DNA of 64,000 nt from Streptomyces sp. NBC_01262 (GTDB lineage: Bacteria; Actinomycetota; Actinomycetes; Streptomycetales; Streptomycetaceae), in assembly GCF_036226365.1 (NCBI RefSeq), contig NZ_CP108462.1:5020501-5084500 (forward strand), written 5' to 3'. Shown one piece after another: positions 42,209 through 50,889 of this stretch. Each line of letters begins with the position of its first letter. Within the stretch, counting starts at the first letter, position 1. Below the pieces are notes generated by a model, which was not told the origin of the DNA, ran no database searches, and was given only the letters and a program-made list of their open reading frames with translations. The position numbers and the translations under genes are program-made.

Positions 42209-42976
42209 ATGGTTGTAGACGACACCAGCCACGAACCCGGCCCAGGTCCGACGACGAAGCGCCGCCGCGTCACACTCCCCCTTCGTGACGCGGCCCGCTC
42301 CGCTGTTCACCGCGCCGTCCGGTTCACGGTCTCCTGGGTCCGCTCCACGCCCGGCACCCACATCTGGCTGCTGATCCTCGCCGTCAACAGCGGCATCCTG
42401 GCCGTGGTCTCCCCCATGGCCCGCAGCCTTCTGCTGCACCACAACAGCACCAACCTCATCGAGCTGTCCGCGCACCCGGTCCGCGTCCTGGTCCTCAGCG
42501 CCCTGTGGATCGAGTCCCCGTCCGGATTCGCGATCTACTTCGCCTTCTACGAGCTGGTGCACGCCCCCGCCGAACGCTGGCTCGGCACCGCCCGCTGGCT
42601 CGTGGTCGTGGCAGTCGCGCACATCGGCGCGACCCTGATCAGCCAGCAGGCCGTCCTCATGGGCATCCACGACAACCGGCTGCCCCGCTCCCTGGCCCAC
42701 ACCGTCGACATCGGCGTCAGCTACGGACTGGCCGGCGTCATCGGCGTCCTCACCTATTTCCTGCCCCGCCGCCCCTGGCCGCTGCGCTGGCTCTACGCCG
42801 CCGCGGCCCTCGGCTTCTTCGGGTACCCGCTGCTGAGCGATGACCGCACCTTCACCGACCTCGGCCACTTCTCCGCCGTACTGATCGGCTTCGCCTGCTA
42901 CGCGCTCACGCCGCAGGCCCGGCAAGCAGACGCTCAAGAACTTCGGCGATCCCGTCCTCGTCGTTGGAGGCCGTGA
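42209..42976 (+). CDS. Rhomboid-like membrane protein
   Basis: A 255-residue protein with about six hydrophobic segments after a basic N-terminus. A rhomboid-type catalytic pair is visible: Ser171 in GVSYGLAGV (GxSxG) and His220 in LGHFSAVLIGF. It may be an intramembrane serine protease, although actinobacterial rhomboid-like proteins include inactive members. Its last 71 bp overlap the 3' end of the convergent HAD gene. The C-terminus is RSRPRRWRP, and ATG 42209 has no clear ribosome site. Substrate unknown. Confidence 0.78.
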   Translation: MVVDDTSHEPGPGPTTKRRRVTLPLRDAARSAVHRAVRFTVSWVRSTPGTHIWLLILAVNSGILAVVSPMARSLLLHHNSTNLIELSAHPVRVLVLSALWIESPSGFAIYFAFYELVHAPAERWLGTARWLVVVAVAHIGATLISQQAVLMGIHDNRLPRSLAHTVDIGVSYGLAGVIGVLTYFLPRRPWPLRWLYAAAALGFFGYPLLSDDRTFTDLGHFSAVLIGFACYALTPQARQADAQELRRSRPRRWRP

Positions 42977-43733
42977 CCTCGTCCGCGACGGCCTTGAGCT
43001 CGTCGTGGGCATTGGCCATGGCGACTCCGTACGCCGCCCATCCGAACATCGGAATGTCATTGGGCATGTCGCCGAACGCGATGGTGTCCGCCGCCTTGAA
43101 CCCCAGCCGGCGGGCGGCCAGCGACAGCCCGGTGGCCTTGGTCAGGCCGAGCGGCAGCAGCTCGACGATCCCGATGCCGGACACCACGATGCCGACCAGG
43201 TCCCCGGCCGCCGCGCGCGCGATCGCGGCGAGCTCGTCCTCGCCGACCCCCGGGTCCCCGTGCTGCACGAAGATCTTCGCGAGCGGCTCCGCCCACAGCT
43301 CGTCCCGGCTCGTCATCCGGCCGTCGATCGGCTTGTCCCAGGCCAGCTGGAAGCCGGGGCCCGCCAGATAGGCGCCGTCCAGCCCGTCCCGTACGAAACC
43401 GAGACGCAGCGGGCCGGTCTCGGCCTCGATCTTGGCCAGCGCGAGCTGCGCCGAGGACCGGTCGAGGGTGACGGAGGTCAGCAGCCGGCGTTCGCCCGCG
43501 TGATAGACCTCCGAGCCCTGGCCGCAGACGGCCAGACCCTCGTAGCCCAGGGCCTCGAAGACATGCAGCGTCCGGGAGGCCGGGCGGCCGGTGACCACGA
43601 TGTGCGCCGCGCCCGCCGCGGTGGCCGCGGCGAGCGCCTCACGATTGCGCGGCGAGACCTGGTGGTCGCTGCCCAGCAGCGTGCCGTCGAGGTCGGTGGC
43701 GATGAGCCCGTACGGATGAAAGCCCTGGCTCAC
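42906..43733 (-). CDS. Cof-type HAD hydrolase coupled to serS
   Basis: A 275-residue phosphatase of the Cof group: LIATDLDGTLLGSD, HIVVTGRPASRTL, TIAFGDMPNDIPMFGWAAYGVAMANAH, and NDEDGIAEVLERLL. It resembles the one at 29742-30590. GTG 43733 overlaps the serS stop by four bases (GTGA), so the two are translationally coupled; the reason for pairing a HAD enzyme with seryl-tRNA synthetase is not obvious. Its 3' end overlaps the antisense rhomboid-like gene by 71 bp. Confidence 0.92.
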   Translation of the reverse strand: MSQGFHPYGLIATDLDGTLLGSDHQVSPRNREALAAATAAGAAHIVVTGRPASRTLHVFEALGYEGLAVCGQGSEVYHAGERRLLTSVTLDRSSAQLALAKIEAETGPLRLGFVRDGLDGAYLAGPGFQLAWDKPIDGRMTSRDELWAEPLAKIFVQHGDPGVGEDELAAIARAAAGDLVGIVVSGIGIVELLPLGLTKATGLSLAARRLGFKAADTIAFGDMPNDIPMFGWAAYGVAMANAHDELKAVADEVTASNDEDGIAEVLERLLAGPAA

Positions 43734-45007
43734 TTGGCGACCGGCTCCAGGACCTCGCGCCCGCCGAGGTAGGGCCTCAGGATCTCGGGGACGAGGACGG
43801 AGCCGTCGGCCTGCTGGTGGTTCTCCAGCAAGGCGACGATGGTGCGCGGCACCGCGCACAGCGTGCCGTTGAGCGTGGCCAGCGGGCGGGTGCCCTTCTC
43901 GTCGCGCAGCCGCACCGACAGCCGCCGGGCCTGGAACTCATTGCAGTTCGAGGCGGAGGTCAGCTCGCGGTACTTGCCCTGGGTCGGGATCCACGCCTCG
44001 CAGTCGAACTTGCGCGAGGCCGAGGCCCCCAGGTCGCCGGTGGCCACATCGATCACCTGGAACGGCAGACCGAGGGAGGTCAGCCACTGCTTCTCCCACT
44101 CCAGCAGCCGCTGGTGCTCGGCCTCGGCGTCCTCGGGCGCGATGTAGGTGAACATCTCGACCTTGTCGAACTGGTGCACCCGGAAGATGCCCCGGGTGTC
44201 CTTGCCGTATGTGCCCGCCTCGCGGCGGAAGCAGGGGGAGAAGCCCGCGTAGCGCAGCGGCAGCTTGCCCGCGTCCAGGATCTCGTCCATGTGGTAAGCG
44301 GCGAGCGGGACCTCGGAGGTGCCGACCAGGTAGTAGTCGTCCTTCTCCAGGTGGTAGACGTTCTCCGCCGCCTGACCCAGGAAGCCGGTGCCCTCCATGG
44401 CGCGCGGACGCACCAGCGCGGGGGTCAGCATCGGGATGAAGCCGGCCGCCGTGGCCTGCGCGATGGCCGCGTTGACCAGGGCCAGCTCCAGCAGGGCGCC
44501 GACGCCGGTCAGGTAGTAGAAGCGCGAGCCGGACACCTTGGCGCCGCGCTCGACGTCGATCGCGCCGAGGAGCTCGCCGAGCTCCAGGTGGTCCTTGGGC
44601 TCGAAGCCCTCGGCGGCGAAGTCGCGCGGGCTGCCGATGGTCTCCAGGACGGTGAAGTCCTCCTCGCCGCCGACCGGCACATCCGGGTGCACGACGTTGC
44701 CGAGAAGCAGCAGCAGCCGCTGGGCCTCTTCGGCAGCCTCGTTCTGCTCGGCATCGGCGGCCTTGACGGCGGCGGAGAGCTCGCGCGTCTTCGCCAGGAG
44801 CTCGGCCTTCTCCTCGCCCTGGGCCTTCGGGACGAGCTTGCCGAGCTGCTTCTGCTCGGCGCGCAGGTCGTCGAAGCGGTGACTGGAGGACCTGCGCCGC
44901 TCGTCGGCGGAGAGAAGAGAGTCGACAAGCGCGACGTCCTCTCCACGGGCGCGCTGGGACGCGCGCACACGGTCGGGGTCCTCACGAAGCAGGCGAAGGT
45001 CAATCAC
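43730..45007 (-). CDS. serS: Seryl-tRNA synthetase
   Basis: Class II synthetase that charges tRNA-Ser. It has 425 residues. An N-terminal coiled coil recognises the long variable arm of tRNA-Ser (LRAEQKQLGKLVPKAQGEEKAELLAKTRELSAAVKAAD). The catalytic core follows: FIPMLTPALVRPRAMEGTGFL, VGTSEVPLAAYH, PCFRREAGTYGKDTRG (motif 2) and the region ending LNGTLCAVPRTIVALLENHQ (motif 3). GTG 45007 is preceded by TAGCCT six bases upstream and lacks a ribosome site, pointing to a leaderless mRNA. A tRNA-Ser gene lies at the far right of this window. Confidence 0.98.
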   Translation of the reverse strand: MIDLRLLREDPDRVRASQRARGEDVALVDSLLSADERRRSSSHRFDDLRAEQKQLGKLVPKAQGEEKAELLAKTRELSAAVKAADAEQNEAAEEAQRLLLLLGNVVHPDVPVGGEEDFTVLETIGSPRDFAAEGFEPKDHLELGELLGAIDVERGAKVSGSRFYYLTGVGALLELALVNAAIAQATAAGFIPMLTPALVRPRAMEGTGFLGQAAENVYHLEKDDYYLVGTSEVPLAAYHMDEILDAGKLPLRYAGFSPCFRREAGTYGKDTRGIFRVHQFDKVEMFTYIAPEDAEAEHQRLLEWEKQWLTSLGLPFQVIDVATGDLGASASRKFDCEAWIPTQGKYRELTSASNCNEFQARRLSVRLRDEKGTRPLATLNGTLCAVPRTIVALLENHQQADGSVLVPEILRPYLGGREVLEPVAK

Positions 45008-45547
45008 GGCTACAGGCTACCGGTGCGGGAGCCTTCCACGCGACAAGTTACGTGCTTTATAGGGGGTTTTGTCCGATTTGAAGAAAAGGGGAGAGAAATG
45101 CGATTGGGGCCATAAAGTGGCCGTCAACCGAATTCTGGGGGTCCCACCTGGGGTGTAGGTGCCTTGTGGACAACGGGAGTTGAAGCAGGTCCGGGAGCCC
45201 GAGTTATCCACAGGGGGGAGTGGTGACCTTTTCGTTATCCACAGGCTGTGCGTGGAAACTGTGGAAGACGGAACTGATCATTCCGGGGGCGAAGTGCTGG
45301 GCTATGGATTCCCGGCCCAAACCCTCCTGACACTCCCTTTCGGGTGATATCTCTTCCCTCTGTCGAGTTGTTCGAAGGTATTGGGCTGACGAGTGGGCGG
45401 TGAAGGGTGACCTGCGCCACTGTGGACGGAGTTGGTGCCCGTGTACCGATTTGTCGACTGGGTCGGCAACCTCTGTCGACTTATCCCCAGTTATCCCCAG
45501 GCCGGTCCCCATGCCTGTGGATAACTTCGTGGACAACCCTGTGAGGC
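45008..45547. other. serS-pheA intergenic region, no gene
   Basis: A 540-bp gap between two minus-strand genes. It carries no credible coding frame. It holds a cluster of DnaA boxes, annotated next, and the promoter of serS at the right end of the serS side. Confidence 0.6.
45165..45536. promoter_or_regulatory. DnaA-box cluster between serS and pheA
   Basis: Four perfect boxes: TTGTCCACA (inverted) at 45165-45173, TTATCCACA at 45204-45212 and 45235-45243, and inverted TTATCCACA at 45516-45524. Near matches are TTATCCCCA at 45481-45489 and 45491-45499 and inverted TTGTCCACG at 45528-45536. Seven in 372 bp, far above chance in such DNA. It looks like a DnaA-titrating or accessory cluster outside oriC; clusters of this kind are known to affect replication in S. 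coelicolor. Confidence 0.75.
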
Positions 45548-46477
45548 TCAGCCGCGGCCGTCGAGCGCGCGGCTCAGCCAGTCCGCGGCCTCGGTGAACT
45601 CCGCGTCCGTCGTCCCCTTGCGCAGCTTCGGCGCCACCTCGTCCGCCCGCGGATACGACCCCAGGAAGCGGACCTTCGGGCAGATCCGCTTCAGCCCCAT
45701 CAGCGCCTCGCCCACACGCCGGTCCGTGATGTGGCCCTCCGCGTCGATCGAGAAGCAGTACTGCCCGATCCCCTCGCCCGTCGGCCGCGACTCGATCCGG
45801 ACCAGGTTCACCCCGCGTACGGCGAACTCCTGCAGCAGCTCCAGCAGCGCGCCCGGGTGGTCGTCCCCCAGCCAGAACACGGCCGACGTCTTGTCCGCCC
45901 CCGTCGGCGCGGACGGCCGGGCCGGGCGGCCCACGAGCACAAAGCGGGTCTGCGCGTTCGCCGCGTCATGGATCGCCGTCACCAGCGGCTTCAGCCCGTA
46001 CGTCGCCGCCGCGAACTCCCCCGCGAACGCCCCGTCGAACCGGCCCTCCTGGACCAGGCGCGCCCCGTCCGCGTTCGACGCCGCCGACTCCCACACCGCG
46101 TCCGGCAGCTTCGCCGCCAGCCACTTGCGCACCTGCGGCTGAGCCACGGGGTGCCCGGTGACCGTCTTCACATCCGCCAGCTTCGTCCCCGGCCGCACGA
46201 GCAGCGCGAACGCGATCGGCAGCAGCACCTCGCGGTAGATCGCCAGCGGCGCGCCGGTCGCCAGCTCGTCGAGGGTCGCCGTCACCCCGCCCTCGACCGA
46301 GTTCTCGATCGGGACCAGCGCCGCCGCCGCCTCCCCGTTGCGTACCGCGTCGAGCGCGGCCGGCACCGAGACCATCGGCACCAGCTCCCGCGTCGCCGCC
46401 TCCGGCAGCGTGCGCAGTGCGGCTTCGGTGAAGGTGCCCTCTGGGCCGAGATAGGTGTAGCGACTCGCCGGCGACAT
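45548..46477 (-). CDS. pheA: Prephenate dehydratase
   Basis: Enzyme that converts prephenate to phenylpyruvate for phenylalanine synthesis. It has 309 residues with no chorismate mutase domain. The catalytic part has YTYLGPEGTFTEAAL, PIENSVEGGVTATLDEL and the Thr-Arg-Phe motif in QTRFVLVG. The C-terminal ACT domain, with the ESRP motif (LVRIESRPTGEGIGQYCF), senses phenylalanine. TAGGCT lies six bases before the ATG with no ribosome site, so it may be leaderless. It lies 35 bp from the peroxidase gene. Confidence 0.97.
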   Translation of the reverse strand: MSPASRYTYLGPEGTFTEAALRTLPEAATRELVPMVSVPAALDAVRNGEAAAALVPIENSVEGGVTATLDELATGAPLAIYREVLLPIAFALLVRPGTKLADVKTVTGHPVAQPQVRKWLAAKLPDAVWESAASNADGARLVQEGRFDGAFAGEFAAATYGLKPLVTAIHDAANAQTRFVLVGRPARPSAPTGADKTSAVFWLGDDHPGALLELLQEFAVRGVNLVRIESRPTGEGIGQYCFSIDAEGHITDRRVGEALMGLKRICPKVRFLGSYPRADEVAPKLRKGTTDAEFTEAADWLSRALDGRG

Positions 46478-46512
46478 GCGTTCAGCCTAACGGCTGCGCC
46501 GGGCCGGCCCGG

Positions 46513-47760
46513 CTACGTCTCCAGGAGGCGCTGGCCCACGTACTCGCCCTTGGCCGCGCCGCCCGGTACGGCGAACAGGGCGCTGGACTCGTGCCGAAGG
46601 TAGCGGGACAGGCCGTCGCCGCTGTCGAGCTTGCGCTGGACGGGGACGAAGCCGGTGAGGGGGTCGGACTGCCAGCAGACGAAGAGCAGGCCGGCGTCGG
46701 GGGCGCCGTCGTCGCGGAAGCCGTCGTGGTAGGACCAGGGGCGGCGCAGTATGGCGGCGCCGCCGTTGGACTCGGGCTTGGCGACGCGTACGTGGGCGTC
46801 GGACGCGATAGCGAGGAGGTTGTCGGCGTCGCGCTTGTCGAGGTCGACGGGGGTCGTCTCCGTACCGCCGGAGCCGGCGGACAGGGGGGCGCCGTCGGAC
46901 TTGCGGCGGCCGATGACCTTCTCCTGACGCTCCAGGGAGAGGTTGTCCCAGGTGTCGAGGAGCATGCGGATACGGCGTACGACGGCGTAGGAGCCGCCTG
47001 CCATCCACTCCGGGGAGCCGTCGGAACCGGAGGCGGGGACGAAGATCCGCCGGTCGAAGGTGGGCTCGCTCGGCTTGGGGTTGTTGGTGCCGTCGATCTG
47101 GCCCATGAGGTTGCGGGCCGTGCGCGGCTCGGCCGTGGCGCCGGGGGTGCGGTTGAAGCCGTTCATCTGCCAGCGCAGGCGCGCGGCGCCACCCGCCTCC
47201 TTCTGGAGGATGCGCAGGGCGTGGAAGGCCACGAGGCCGTCGTCGGAGCCGATCTGCACCCACAGGTCGCCGTCGCAGTGGGCGGCGACGAGTTCGTCGG
47301 AGGAGAAGTCGGGCAGCGGGGCGAGGGAGCCGGGGAGCTGCTTGTCCAGGCCCGCCTTGGCGAAGAAGGTGCGGCCGAAGCCGAAGGTGACCGTGAGCGA
47401 GGACGGCCCGGCGTCCAGGGCGATCTGGTTGTCGCCGGAGGGGACGCGGCCCGCCGTCATGGCCTCGGCGGCGGCCGACCAGCGGCGCAGCAGCGCGGCG
47501 GCGCCCTTGCGGCCCGCGCCGGCGGCGAGGTCGAAGGCGATGAGGTGGCCGCGGGCCTGGAGCGCGGTGGTGATGCCGGCCTGGTGGTCGCCGTGGAACG
47601 GCACGGTGGCCGAGCCGACCGAGGCCAGGGCCGTCGGGTCGTCGTGCAGGGTCTGCGCGGCGGCGGCACCGCCCGCGCCGCCCGCCACGAGTCCGGCGGC
47701 GCCCGCGGCGCCGGCCGCTCCCAGCAGGCTTCTGCGGGTGATGGTGTTCTGTTCGTTCAT
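46513..47760 (-). CDS. dtpA: Tat-exported DyP-type haem peroxidase (DtpA/EfeB-like)
   Basis: A 415-residue dye-decolourising-type peroxidase exported through Tat. The twin-arginine signal is MNEQNTITRRSLLGAAGAAGA. The family motif GQIDGTNNPKPSE (GxxDG) and later haem-side residues in the C-terminal domain are present. In S. lividans the related DtpA belongs to a copper-trafficking set and is needed for maturation of the cuproenzyme GlxA; the neighbouring sco, PCuAC and copCD genes here match. EfeB of iron-uptake operons is the alternative, but no efeU or efeO lies nearby. The ATG overlaps the copCD stop by one base (TGATG). Confidence 0.9.
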   Translation of the reverse strand: MNEQNTITRRSLLGAAGAAGAAGLVAGGAGGAAAAQTLHDDPTALASVGSATVPFHGDHQAGITTALQARGHLIAFDLAAGAGRKGAAALLRRWSAAAEAMTAGRVPSGDNQIALDAGPSSLTVTFGFGRTFFAKAGLDKQLPGSLAPLPDFSSDELVAAHCDGDLWVQIGSDDGLVAFHALRILQKEAGGAARLRWQMNGFNRTPGATAEPRTARNLMGQIDGTNNPKPSEPTFDRRIFVPASGSDGSPEWMAGGSYAVVRRIRMLLDTWDNLSLERQEKVIGRRKSDGAPLSAGSGGTETTPVDLDKRDADNLLAIASDAHVRVAKPESNGGAAILRRPWSYHDGFRDDGAPDAGLLFVCWQSDPLTGFVPVQRKLDSGDGLSRYLRHESSALFAVPGGAAKGEYVGQRLLET

Positions 47761-49703
47761 CAGTTGATCTTCACTGTCTTCGTTTCGGTGATCTGGTCGA
47801 TGTCCGAGGTCCGCACGGTCACCGCCATCGTCCAGGTGCCGCGGATCGGGAGCTGGACGTTGGTCGAGGCCCAGTGGCCGGTGTCGACCTTGCTCAGCGT
47901 GACCGGGATCGGGCCGATCTTCTTCGCGGTGAGGGTGAAGCTGACCTGCACCTCCGGCACGTTCTCGGCGTTGCCGTCCGGGTCGGTGATCAGCACATGC
48001 AGCTCGTTGGTCCCGGTGGTGGCCGGGTCCAGGGTGACCTCCGCGTCGCCCTTGCCCTTCGTGCCGCCCGTGTTGAAGGGCAGCGACACATCCACCGGGT
48101 CCGGGGTGGTGACCGGCGCGGTGACCGTGCCCGCCGTGGTCTGCTCGGTGGCCGCGCGGCCCGGCTGCGTACTGGTCAGCGCCGTCGTCACCGCCAGCAC
48201 GACCACCGCCACCGCCACCTCCGCCAGCACGGACCTGCGCAGCCCGGTGCGCTCCCGGTCGGCGTCGCGGGCCTTCTTCGCCTCGGTCTTCGCCAGCGCG
48301 GCCTCCTGCCGGGCCAGTTGCCCGGCCCGCTCGCCGGCCCGCTCGCCGTCGCTGTCGCCGCCTCCGTCGCTCTCAGCCTTGCCCTTGCCCTTGGCGGACG
48401 CGCCCGCCAGCACCTTGGACGCCACCACGGGCACCTGCACCTGTGCCTCGCCCAGCCGGGCGGTCCAGCGGCGCGACAACCAGGCCAGCTCGATGAGCAG
48501 CACGACCAGGCCGATCTTGACGCACAGCAGCTGCCCGTAGCCGGTCGAGACGAGCGCGTTCCACGAGCCGACCTGCCGCCAGGACTGGTAGACGCCCGTC
48601 GCGACGAGGGTCACCACCGAGATGAAGCCGATCCGCGAGAAGCGCTGCACGGCCTCCCGCTCGATGGCCAGCCCCTTGAACAGCGCCGTCAGCAGCGCCA
48701 CCAGGCCGCCCAGCCACACCGCCATCGCCAGCAGGTGCAGTACGTCCAGCGGCATCGAGATGTTCGTCTGGATACCGACCGACGCGTGCTCGACCATCGC
48801 CCAGGTCGACGCCAGCCCGCCCGCGACCACCACGCCGCCGATGCCCAGCCCCCAGGCCAGGTCCTGCCGCTCGACGGGATCCTCGCGCTTGGCGTACGAA
48901 CCGAACATCACCGCGATGAACACCGCCCCGGCGGCCAGCAGCAGCAGCCGCGACAGCAGCGCCGCCCCCGGCCGGGTGTCCAGCGCGTCCCGGATTCCGC
49001 CGAGGTCCAGCGCGTCGCCGAGGCTGCCGCCGTTCGCGTACGGCCCGCGCAGCATCAGCAGCGCGAGCGTCGCCGCGGCCATGGCGGCCCAGGCGCCCGC
49101 GACCAGGCGCTGCATGGGCCGCAGCAGCGCGCCGCGCGGCCAGCACACGCCGAGGAAGACCGAGACGCCGACGAGGAGGGCGAAGGCGGCGTACGAGATG
49201 TACCGCCCGATCCCGTACAGCGTGCCGACGATGCCTCCGCCGGCCTCCTGCTGCGGCAACGCGACCGTGGTCTTCGACGCCTTGCCGATGTTGAAGGTGA
49301 AGGCTCCCGCCACCGGGTGGCTGTCGGCGGAGACCGCCTTCCAGGCCACGGTGTACGTGCCGTTCTTCAGCCCCGAGCGCAGTGAGACCGCCGCCGTCCT
49401 GCTGCCCGCCGTGGCGTGCGGTTTGCCGGTGTCGACGCGGCGGCCGTCCGGGCCGAGCACGCGGATCGAGTCGTCCGACAGCAGCACGCCCTCGGAGAAC
49501 TCAAGCGCGACCTGCGCAGGCGGGGTTCTCACCGTCAGGCTCTCGCCGGGGGTGGTCTTCAGCAGCGCCGCATGCGCGGAGGCGGGTACGGCGCCGCCGA
49601 GGACGACGGCGAGCAGGACGCCCAGCAGGGCGAGCATGCGCGCGGCGGCCCGGCCCCGGCCCTGAAAGGCCGGACGGGCTGATTCGGTGAACGGCGACGC
49701 CAT
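47760..49703 (-). CDS. Copper resistance CopC-CopD fusion with extra C-terminal domain
   Basis: A 647-residue fusion. A signal peptide is followed by a CopC domain (HAALLKTTPGESL, and DSHPVAGAFTFNIG with the conserved copper-ligand His). CopD-type helices occupy about 155-420. A Lys/Glu/Ala-rich insertion follows (KGKGKAESDGGGDSDGERAGERAGQ), then another helix and a periplasmic beta domain of the YtkA-like type (TGHWASTNVQLPIRGTWTMAVTVRT). It probably moves copper into or across the membrane. It lies between PCuAC and dtpA, with 10-bp and one-base junctions. Confidence 0.92.
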   Translation of the reverse strand: MASPFTESARPAFQGRGRAAARMLALLGVLLAVVLGGAVPASAHAALLKTTPGESLTVRTPPAQVALEFSEGVLLSDDSIRVLGPDGRRVDTGKPHATAGSRTAAVSLRSGLKNGTYTVAWKAVSADSHPVAGAFTFNIGKASKTTVALPQQEAGGGIVGTLYGIGRYISYAAFALLVGVSVFLGVCWPRGALLRPMQRLVAGAWAAMAAATLALLMLRGPYANGGSLGDALDLGGIRDALDTRPGAALLSRLLLLAAGAVFIAVMFGSYAKREDPVERQDLAWGLGIGGVVVAGGLASTWAMVEHASVGIQTNISMPLDVLHLLAMAVWLGGLVALLTALFKGLAIEREAVQRFSRIGFISVVTLVATGVYQSWRQVGSWNALVSTGYGQLLCVKIGLVVLLIELAWLSRRWTARLGEAQVQVPVVASKVLAGASAKGKGKAESDGGGDSDGERAGERAGQLARQEAALAKTEAKKARDADRERTGLRRSVLAEVAVAVVVLAVTTALTSTQPGRAATEQTTAGTVTAPVTTPDPVDVSLPFNTGGTKGKGDAEVTLDPATTGTNELHVLITDPDGNAENVPEVQVSFTLTAKKIGPIPVTLSKVDTGHWASTNVQLPIRGTWTMAVTVRTSDIDQITETKTVKIN

Positions 49704-49713
49704 CGTGGTCCCC

Positions 49714-50169
49714 TTACTTCCCCGGCTGATAGCCGGCCGGTTTTACCGGCACGGGCACGGTAATGGGGTCGGCGTCGCGGAAGTGCAGTTTGAGCGACAC
49801 CTTTTCCCCGGCTAGAGGCTTGCGTTTGAGATCCATGAGCATCAGGTGATTGCCGCCGAGGCTGAGCACGAGCCTGCCGCCGGCGGGCACGTCGAAGGAA
49901 ACCGCCGTGCGCATGCGGCCGTCCGTCGTGCTGTGCATGGTGATGGACGCGGCGAAGCCGCTGGTGACCGAGGTGAGGGTCGCGTCCGTACCCCCGGTGT
50001 TGGTCACGGTGAAGTAGCCCGCGGCCATGTCGGCGAGCGCCGGCTGCGGGATGTACGCGCCGCTGACCTTGAGCTCGGCGGCGGAGTGGCCCGAGCCCGA
50101 GGAGCAGGCGCCGACCGCCGCCAGGGCGAGCAGCGACGCCCCTGCGGCGAGCGCCCGGCGACGCCTCAC
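49714..50169 (-). CDS. PCu(A)C copper chaperone lipoprotein (ECuC-like)
   Basis: A 151-residue lipoprotein (lipobox AVGAC, Cys22) that binds Cu(I) on the extracytoplasmic side and passes it to Sco or oxidase. The motif H79...M86-x21-H108-x-M110 is present (MHSTTDGRM, NHLMLMDLK). It is two residues shorter in the first loop than the usual H(M)-x10-M-x21-H-x-M, with one Met lost. GTG 50169 overlaps the stop of sco by four bases (GTGA), so the two are translationally coupled. Confidence 0.92.
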   Translation of the reverse strand: MRRRRALAAGASLLALAAVGACSSGSGHSAAELKVSGAYIPQPALADMAAGYFTVTNTGGTDATLTSVTSGFAASITMHSTTDGRMRTAVSFDVPAGGRLVLSLGGNHLMLMDLKRKPLAGEKVSLKLHFRDADPITVPVPVKPAGYQPGK

Positions 50170-50819
50170 GGGGTCTCACCCTTGATGATCTTGGGGAGGT
50201 CGGCCAGGAACTGGTCGGACGTGGTCCCGGACATGTAGAGGACGTGCGCCTTGTCGTCCTTCGGCGAGTACGCGATGACCTGGGCGCCGTGCGTGGAGGT
50301 GATGGAGCCGTCCTTCTCCTTCACCGGCTTCTCGACGTCGACGCCGATCGACCGGGCGCCCGCCTGGATGGTGGTGAAGTCGCCGGTGAGACCGATGAAC
50401 GTCTTGTCCATCGCGGCCAGCCACTCGCCGAGCCGCGCGGGGCTGTCGCGGGCGGGGTCGGTGGTGATGAACACGACCTTCAGCGCGGCCTGCTGGGAGG
50501 CGGAGAGCTTGGACTTGGCGATGGCGATGTCGCTCATCGTCGTCGGGCAGACGTCCGGGCAGTGCGTGTAGCCGAAGTAGATCAGCGTCGGGCTGCCCTT
50601 GGTCTCCTTGAGCAGGTCGTACTTCTTGCCGTGCGTGTCCGTGAGGATCAGGTCCGGCTTCTCGAAGGGCGTGTCGAGAACCGTGCCCGGCTTCTGGGAC
50701 GCGGTGATGACGGCGACGGGCTGGCCCGAGGCGTTGTCGGACGAGCTGCTGCAGCCGGCGAGGCCGACGGCGAGGACGGCCACGGCGGCGAGAGCTGCCC
50801 CTGTGCGGCGTGTGCGCAT
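50166..50819 (-). CDS. sco: Sco1/SenC family copper chaperone
   Basis: A 217-residue lipoprotein (lipobox LAGC, Cys23) with a thioredoxin-like fold. Copper ligands Cys87 and Cys91 are in THCPDVCPTT, and His177 in THGAQVIAYSP. The role is copper delivery for the CuA site of cytochrome aa3 oxidase. ATG 50819 is used because a GGGGAAA site lies upstream and the lipoprotein signal starts there. A hairpin separates it from ycnI, while PCuAC is overlapped by four bases. Confidence 0.95.
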   Translation of the reverse strand: MRTRRTGAALAAVAVLAVGLAGCSSSSDNASGQPVAVITASQKPGTVLDTPFEKPDLILTDTHGKKYDLLKETKGSPTLIYFGYTHCPDVCPTTMSDIAIAKSKLSASQQAALKVVFITTDPARDSPARLGEWLAAMDKTFIGLTGDFTTIQAGARSIGVDVEKPVKEKDGSITSTHGAQVIAYSPKDDKAHVLYMSGTTSDQFLADLPKIIKGETP

Positions 50820-50845
50820 GAGTCTTTCCCCAGGAAGAGAGTTAC

Positions 50846-50881
50846 GGGCCGGGCGGCATGCGCATGCGTGCCGCCCGGCCC
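50846..50881 (-). terminator. Hairpin between ycnI and sco
   Basis: Arms gggccgggcggca and tgccgcccggccc pair perfectly over 13 bp around a 10-base spacer, TGCGCATGCG. It lies just past the ycnI stop and upstream of sco, so ycnI and sco may be separately transcribed or transcription is attenuated between them. Confidence 0.7.
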
Positions 50882-50889
50882 CCGGCCGG

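Noticed and set aside
45008..45547. The chromosomal origin itself
   Set aside because: Many DnaA boxes but no dnaA or dnaN next to it; more likely an accessory cluster.
46513..47760. EfeUOB-type iron uptake operon
   Set aside because: Only the peroxidase is present; the neighbours are copper proteins, which fits the DtpA group better.
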